From positions 1-9,475 of the forward strand of contig SUUD01000057.1 of NCBI GenBank assembly GCA_015062715.1: a DNA stretch of 9,475 bases. The letters are read 5' to 3'. The notes under the pieces were generated by a model. That model was not told the origin of the DNA. It made no database searches and was given only the letters and a program-made list of their open reading frames with translations. Within the stretch, counting starts at the first letter, position 1. The number at the start of each line of letters is the position of its first letter. Made by a program: the position numbers and the translations under genes. Below are positions 6,421 through 9,475 of the stretch, piece by piece. This DNA comes from Olsenella sp. GTDB lineage: Bacteria > Actinomycetota > Coriobacteriia > Coriobacteriales > Atopobiaceae.

Positions 6421-6466
6421 TCTCGTAAAGCGGGGGTCATCAGTTCGAGTCTGATAGCTGGCTCCA
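6421..6466 (+). other. Right attachment site: 3' part of a tRNA-Thr(CGT) gene
   Basis: The segment reads as a tRNA from the end of the anticodon stem to CCA. It has an anticodon loop CTCGTAA (6422-6428, anticodon CGT), the 3' anticodon strand AGCGG, a variable loop GGGTC, and a perfect T arm ATCAG-TTCGAGT-CTGAT (6439-6455). The 3' acceptor strand AGCTGGC (6456-6462), U73 and CCA (6464-6466) complete it. The expected 5' acceptor GCCAGCT and D arm are absent, and the 5' anticodon strand no longer pairs (CGCCT instead of CCGCT). A tRNA 3' fragment beside an integrase is the usual footprint of integration into a tRNA gene. The complete tRNA should be at the other end of the element. Confidence 0.82.
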
Positions 6467-6476
6467 GTAAAATCGC

Positions 6477-6507
6477 AGGTCAGGACAGGTGTTGTCCTGA
6501 CCTTTTT
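6477..6507 (+). terminator. Rho-independent terminator after the tRNA fragment
   Basis: AGGTCAGGACA (6477-6487) and TGTCCTGACCT (6493-6503) form a perfect 11-bp stem with a 5-nt loop, followed by TTTTT (6503-6507). It starts 10 nt after the tRNA CCA, so it is probably the native terminator of the interrupted tRNA-Thr transcription unit. Confidence 0.9.
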
Positions 6508-6584
6508 CCTTTCAAACGGACCTCTTAAAGTCCCGAGGGTAGAACATGCTGGTCCGACGTCACGTTGCCATGGCCAGTCTGTCT

Positions 6585-6890
6585 GCATGGAACGCGATTT
6601 GCGTTCTGCGCGCCGGTTCGGGGGCCATACGCCCCGCACGGATCGCGATTTGGGTTCTGCGCGCCGGTTCGGGGGCCAGACGCCCCGCATGGAACGCGAT
6701 TTGCGTTCTGCGCGCCGGTTCGGGGGCCATACGCCCCGCACGGAACGCGATTTGCGTTCGACGCGGCACATCTGGGCCCAAACGCCCCGCATGGAACGCG
6801 ATTTCCGTTCTGTGCGCAGGTGCGGGGGCCAAACATCCCGCATGGAACGCGATTTGCGTTCGGTGCGCCAGTGCGGCGGTGCGAGGGCGC
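6585..6890. repeat. Array of six tandem 51-bp units
   Basis: Units start at 6585, 6636, 6687, 6738, 6789 and 6840, each beginning GCAyGGAwCGCGATTT. Units 1 and 3 are identical over all 51 bp, units 2 and 4 share GCACGG at the start, and units 5 and 6 diverge toward the right. The consensus contains two short hairpins, GAACGC-GATTT-GCGTTC and GGGGC-CATAC-GCCCC; the first is broken in units 2 and 5. Since 51 is a multiple of 3, most reading frames stay open across the array and give 17-residue repeats in several frames. I see no start signal or codon bias marking any of them as a gene. The array fills most of the 453 bp between the attachment site and the next gene. Confidence 0.93.
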
Positions 6891-6919
6891 GCGGCCACGT
6901 CCCGCCGCGGGCACAGACC

Positions 6920-7708
6920 CTACACCAGGCCCAGCTGCTGGAAGGCGTGCAGCACGCCGTCGTGGTTGAGGTCGTCGGTCACGAGGTCGGCGGCACGCTT
7001 GACCTCGTCCTTGCTGTCGCCCATGGCCACGCCCATGTCGGCTGCCTGGAACATGCCGATGTCGTTCACCGAGTCGCCGATGGCCACCGTGCGCCAGCCC
7101 GTCCCCAGGTGCTCGCGCACCACGTCCATGCCCGTCACCTTGTTGAAGCGCTCGTCCGCGACCTCGAAGGCGAAACGTAGGGGGTAGGCGGCGATTCCCG
7201 TGGGCAGGTCGAGCTTGGCGAGACGCTTGGAGGCGGTGCCGTCCGCAAAGGTTACGATGTACTTCTGTACCTCGGCGAAGTCCTCGTCGCTCATGTCGGT
7301 GATCTCGCCCATGGTGAACCCGGGGCCCACGAACCTCTGGGACACCCTTCGGGCGATGGCCTTCACGCCGGGCACGCGCGAATAGAGGTAGTTCCGCCTG
7401 GTGCCCTCTGACATGATCATGCAGCGCGGGGCGGCGATGGCCTTGAAGGCGGCGCGGGCGCGCTCGGCCCCCAGCGTCTCGAAGAGCAGCTGCTCTCCGC
7501 GGAACTCGATGTCGGTGCCGGCGCCGCAGCACACCCCGTCGAACTCCTCGGGCCAGTGACCCACCGACCCGCCACGCGTGCGGCTGGTGTTGGCGACCAC
7601 CACGTGCCCGTTCGCCCGGGCGTCGAGCACGGCCTGGCGCGCCGTCTCGGGCACCTTGCCCCATGACCAGTAGGTGTGGTCGAGGTCGAGGAAGACGATG
7701 GTGCGCAT
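6920..7708 (-). CDS. Cof-type HAD-superfamily phosphatase
   Basis: This 262-residue cytoplasmic hydrolase of the HAD IIB (Cof) subfamily probably dephosphorylates sugar phosphates or similar small metabolites; the substrate cannot be read from sequence. Motif I is DLDHT (Asp8 nucleophile, Asp10 acid/base), with His where Gly is usual. Motif II is Thr41 in VVANTSR. Motif III is probably Lys190. Motif IV is GDSVND (211-216), followed by the family signature MGVAMGDSKDEVKRAADLVT. The cap domain lies between motifs II and III. Length is normal for Cof proteins. ATG 7706-7708 follows AAGGGGGT closely. It is transcribed separately from the upstream dipeptidase, from which a terminator divides it. 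It is chromosomal, outside the element. Confidence 0.9.
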   Translation of the reverse strand: MRTIVFLDLDHTYWSWGKVPETARQAVLDARANGHVVVANTSRTRGGSVGHWPEEFDGVCCGAGTDIEFRGEQLLFETLGAERARAAFKAIAAPRCMIMSEGTRRNYLYSRVPGVKAIARRVSQRFVGPGFTMGEITDMSDEDFAEVQKYIVTFADGTASKRLAKLDLPTGIAAYPLRFAFEVADERFNKVTGMDVVREHLGTGWRTVAIGDSVNDIGMFQAADMGVAMGDSKDEVKRAADLVTDDLNHDGVLHAFQQLGLV

Positions 7709-7772
7709 GGGACCCCCTTGTCTGGCTGCAACATTCTAATGATAGGGCATGCAGGCAGGGAATAGCCGCATG

Positions 7773-7800
7773 AAAAGGGGGCCGCCTGTTGGCGACCCCC
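7773..7800 (-). terminator. Rho-independent terminator of the dipeptidase gene
   Basis: On the minus strand GGGGGTCGCC (7800-7791) pairs with GGCGGCCCCC (7786-7777), 9 of 10 positions, around a 4-nt loop. TTTT (7776-7773) follows. It lies 25 nt past the dipeptidase stop codon and before the HAD gene. Confidence 0.85.
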
Positions 7801-7824
7801 AAGGGGAGAGCTGGTTGCCGTGCG

Positions 7825-9475
7825 CTAGTTCTTCTTGCGGGTGAGGACCAGCGCGGCGAAGGCGGCGAGGAAGGCGAACAGGCCGTAGTTGGCGCCGGTG
7901 AGCGGCTGGGGCTCGGCAGGCGCAGACTCCTCCTCGGCCTCCTCGGTGGCCTCCTCCTCGACGGCCTCCTCGTCCTCGGCCTCCTCGGTGGCCTCGGGGA
8001 GCAGCTCGACGTACTCGGGCTCGGTCACGTTGGCGGCAGCGGCCTCGGCGTCAAAGGCGTCCATGTCGGCAGCGTAGGTCACGGGAGTGGCCAGGGTGCC
8101 GTCGGCGGCGAGGTCGGAGGCGACGAACGGGGTGCTCGTGTCGCCGGCCTCGAGGTAGGCGCGGACCTCGTTCAGAAGCGTGTTGCAGCGCTCGTAGACG
8201 AGCTCGGACGCGGCCCTGTGGGCCTCGTTGGCCAGGGCGTTGCGCGCGGCGCCGGCAGGGGTGGCCTGCATCTTGGCGTCGACGGACTCCTGCTGGGCGA
8301 TGAGCTCGGCCTGCAGGGCGTCGAGGTAGGCGTGGACGCCGTCGCCCAGGACGTCGCGGTGGTTGTAGGCAAGCGTGTTGAGGTCCATGAAGAGGTAGGC
8401 GAGCGACTTGGAGCCGCTGTCCTGCATGGCGAGGGCCTCGTTCTCGGCGACGAGGGCCTCGTCGTAGACGCGCTCGCCGGCCTCGTTACGGGTGAACTCG
8501 TTCTCGTTGCCCACGTGGCTGGAGTCGAACTCGCCGAAGCTGGGGTAGAACTCGGGGTCGAGCTCGGTCAGCAGCGCGGAGTAGCCCGGGACGTAGACGC
8601 TGAACTCGCCGCGGGACAGGGCCTCCCACTGGATGGTGGCGATGTCGGGGTCCATGCCGGCGCGGGTCTGGAAGATGTGGCACTCGACCGTGCGGTTGTT
8701 GCCGATGGCGTAGAGGTTGTCGTTGGCGTTGGCGTCGACGTCGGTGCCCTCGCCACGGACGCGGACGCTCTTGAGCATGTCGAAGACGCCGTAGTCGGAG
8801 CGGCCGGGGGTGAAGATGAGCTGCGGGTCGGCGATGGTCTCGACCTGGCCGAGCTCGTTCAGGGTGTAGTCGGTGTCGGCGGCGATGCCGTCCTCGAAGT
8901 ACTTGTGGCCCTGGACGTAGCGGGTGTCCTGGCCGGCGGCCTCGTCCTCGACGCCGTAGGACTTGGCGACGTTGATGACGCCGTCCTCCTCGACGAGCGT
9001 ACCGGCGTCCTCGGCGACCTTGACGAGGTCGGCGGAGTGCAGGCAGACGTCGGTGTCGTCGATGTCGACGACGAACTGCAGGTTGCTCATGTTGGGGTTG
9101 AGCGAGGCCTGGTCGGCGCCCATCTTGATGGCGATCCACTGGTGGCCGGAGAGCTGCTGGAAGTTCCAGACCTCGTTGGCGTCGCCGATCCAGATCTGGT
9201 TGCAGTCCTGGGAGCCCTGCTCGTCGATGATCCCGCCGAGCAGCTCGACGCCCTCGCGGGCGGTCGAGGCCTCGGAGAGGATGACGTCGGTGAGGTTGTA
9301 CTCGCCGATGCCGTTGTCAAGCGTGGGGTCGATCTCGAAGATCGCGTCGTTGCAGCCGGTGGTGAGCGTGCAGTCGGCGGTCACGCCCATCTCGTTGACG
9401 CCGGCCTCGGAGTAGGCCTTGACGGCGCCGTCCCAGTCCTCGGGAAGGTCACGTAGGTAGGTGTAGCGATAGGTG
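7825..9475 (-). CDS. C69-family dipeptidase, wall-associated (N-terminus beyond window)
   Basis: The 549 visible residues match peptidase family C69 (PepD-like Ntn-hydrolases that cleave dipeptides). Recognisable blocks are NENMGVTADCTL, LSEASTAREGVELLGGIID, NEVWNFQQLSGHQWIAIKMG and VRVRGEGTDVDANAND. The frame is open to the right edge, so the start, any signal peptide and the N-terminal catalytic Cys are not in the window; the first internal ATG (9388-9390) is not the true start. The last 60 residues hold an acidic linker rich in Glu (about 7909-8010), then QPLTG (7894-7908), a hydrophobic segment GLFAFLAAFAALVL and the tail TRKKN. This is the architecture of a sortase signal, with Gln in place of Leu. 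It suggests an extracellular, envelope-held enzyme feeding peptide uptake. The family call is firm; the anchoring mode is inferred. Confidence 0.92.
   Translation of the reverse strand, partial: TYRYTYLRDLPEDWDGAVKAYSEAGVNEMGVTADCTLTTGCNDAIFEIDPTLDNGIGEYNLTDVILSEASTAREGVELLGGIIDEQGSQDCNQIWIGDANEVWNFQQLSGHQWIAIKMGADQASLNPNMSNLQFVVDIDDTDVCLHSADLVKVAEDAGTLVEEDGVINVAKSYGVEDEAAGQDTRYVQGHKYFEDGIAADTDYTLNELGQVETIADPQLIFTPGRSDYGVFDMLKSVRVRGEGTDVDANANDNLYAIGNNRTVECHIFQTRAGMDPDIATIQWEALSRGEFSVYVPGYSALLTELDPEFYPSFGEFDSSHVGNENEFTRNEAGERVYDEALVAENEALAMQDSGSKSLAYLFMDLNTLAYNHRDVLGDGVHAYLDALQAELIAQQESVDAKMQATPAGAARNALANEAHRAASELVYERCNTLLNEVRAYLEAGDTSTPFVASDLAADGTLATPVTYAADMDAFDAEAAAANVTEPEYVELLPEATEEAEDEEAVEEEATEEAEEESAPAEPQPLTGANYGLFAFLAAFAALVLTRKKN

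Noticed and set aside
6390..6466. Complete tRNA gene
   Set aside because: The 5' acceptor strand, D arm and 5' anticodon strand that would pair with the visible 3' half are missing.
6259..6528. 89-codon plus-strand frame overlapping the integrase stop
   Set aside because: It runs through the attachment core, the tRNA fragment and the terminator hairpin, and has no recognisable domain, so it is a chance frame.
6585..6890. CRISPR array
   Set aside because: The whole 51-bp unit is repeated, with no unique spacers between short conserved repeats and no cas genes.
6346..7187. Several long frames on both strands rich in Arg, Gly and Pro across the 51-bp array
   Set aside because: A repeat period divisible by three keeps most frames open; there is no single preferred frame or start signal, and some run antisense into the HAD gene.
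7789..9456. 555-codon plus-strand frame rich in Val, Gly and Leu
   Set aside because: It is antisense to the dipeptidase, whose family motifs are clear; GC-rich codon bias leaves the opposite strand open.

Overview
The window is GC-rich apart from one AT-rich regulatory gap. Its chromosomal proteins look like those of a high-GC Gram-positive anaerobe: a C69 dipeptidase with a sortase-like tail and a Cof-type HAD phosphatase. I infer a member of the Coriobacteriia (Olsenella/Atopobium/Collinsella-like). This rests on composition and protein style, not on a database search.

Bases 1 to about 6466 are the right end of an integrated conjugative element. Reading leftward from the middle, a minus-strand run encodes a small HTH protein (4172-4387), an excisionase-like protein (3939-4169), a possible 35-residue small protein (3820-3927), a winged-helix replication-initiator-like protein (2591-3823), a basic/amphipathic protein resembling PcfB/DUF3801 relaxosome accessory factors (1834-2502), and a VirD4/TraG-type coupling ATPase (1-1830) that runs off the left edge. 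Diverging from these across a 129-bp AT-rich gap with a perfect dyad are an XRE-family regulator (4517-4879) and a tyrosine recombinase (4973-6262). The layout suggests a repressor and HTH switch controlling excision, replication and conjugative transfer. The relaxase, the mating-pore genes and the left end lie outside the window.

The right attachment site is visible as the 3' part of a tRNA-Thr(CGT) gene (6421-6466), from the anticodon loop to CCA, with no matching 5' half. A rho-independent terminator follows directly (6477-6507) and is presumably the original tRNA terminator. The intact tRNA should lie at the far left end of the element.

Right of the attachment site is chromosome: an array of six tandem 51-bp units (6585-6890), a HAD phosphatase (6920-7708, minus), a terminator (7773-7800), and a wall-associated C69 dipeptidase (7825 to the right edge, minus, 5' end missing).

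The most interesting signal is inside the coding sequence of the Rep-like gene. Four 21-bp dyad-symmetric units (3191-3253 and 3311-3331), an AT-rich patch (3131-3160) and a run of 7-bp direct repeats (3093-3127) together look like a replication origin embedded in its own initiator gene. This would suggest the conjugative element replicates autonomously after excision.
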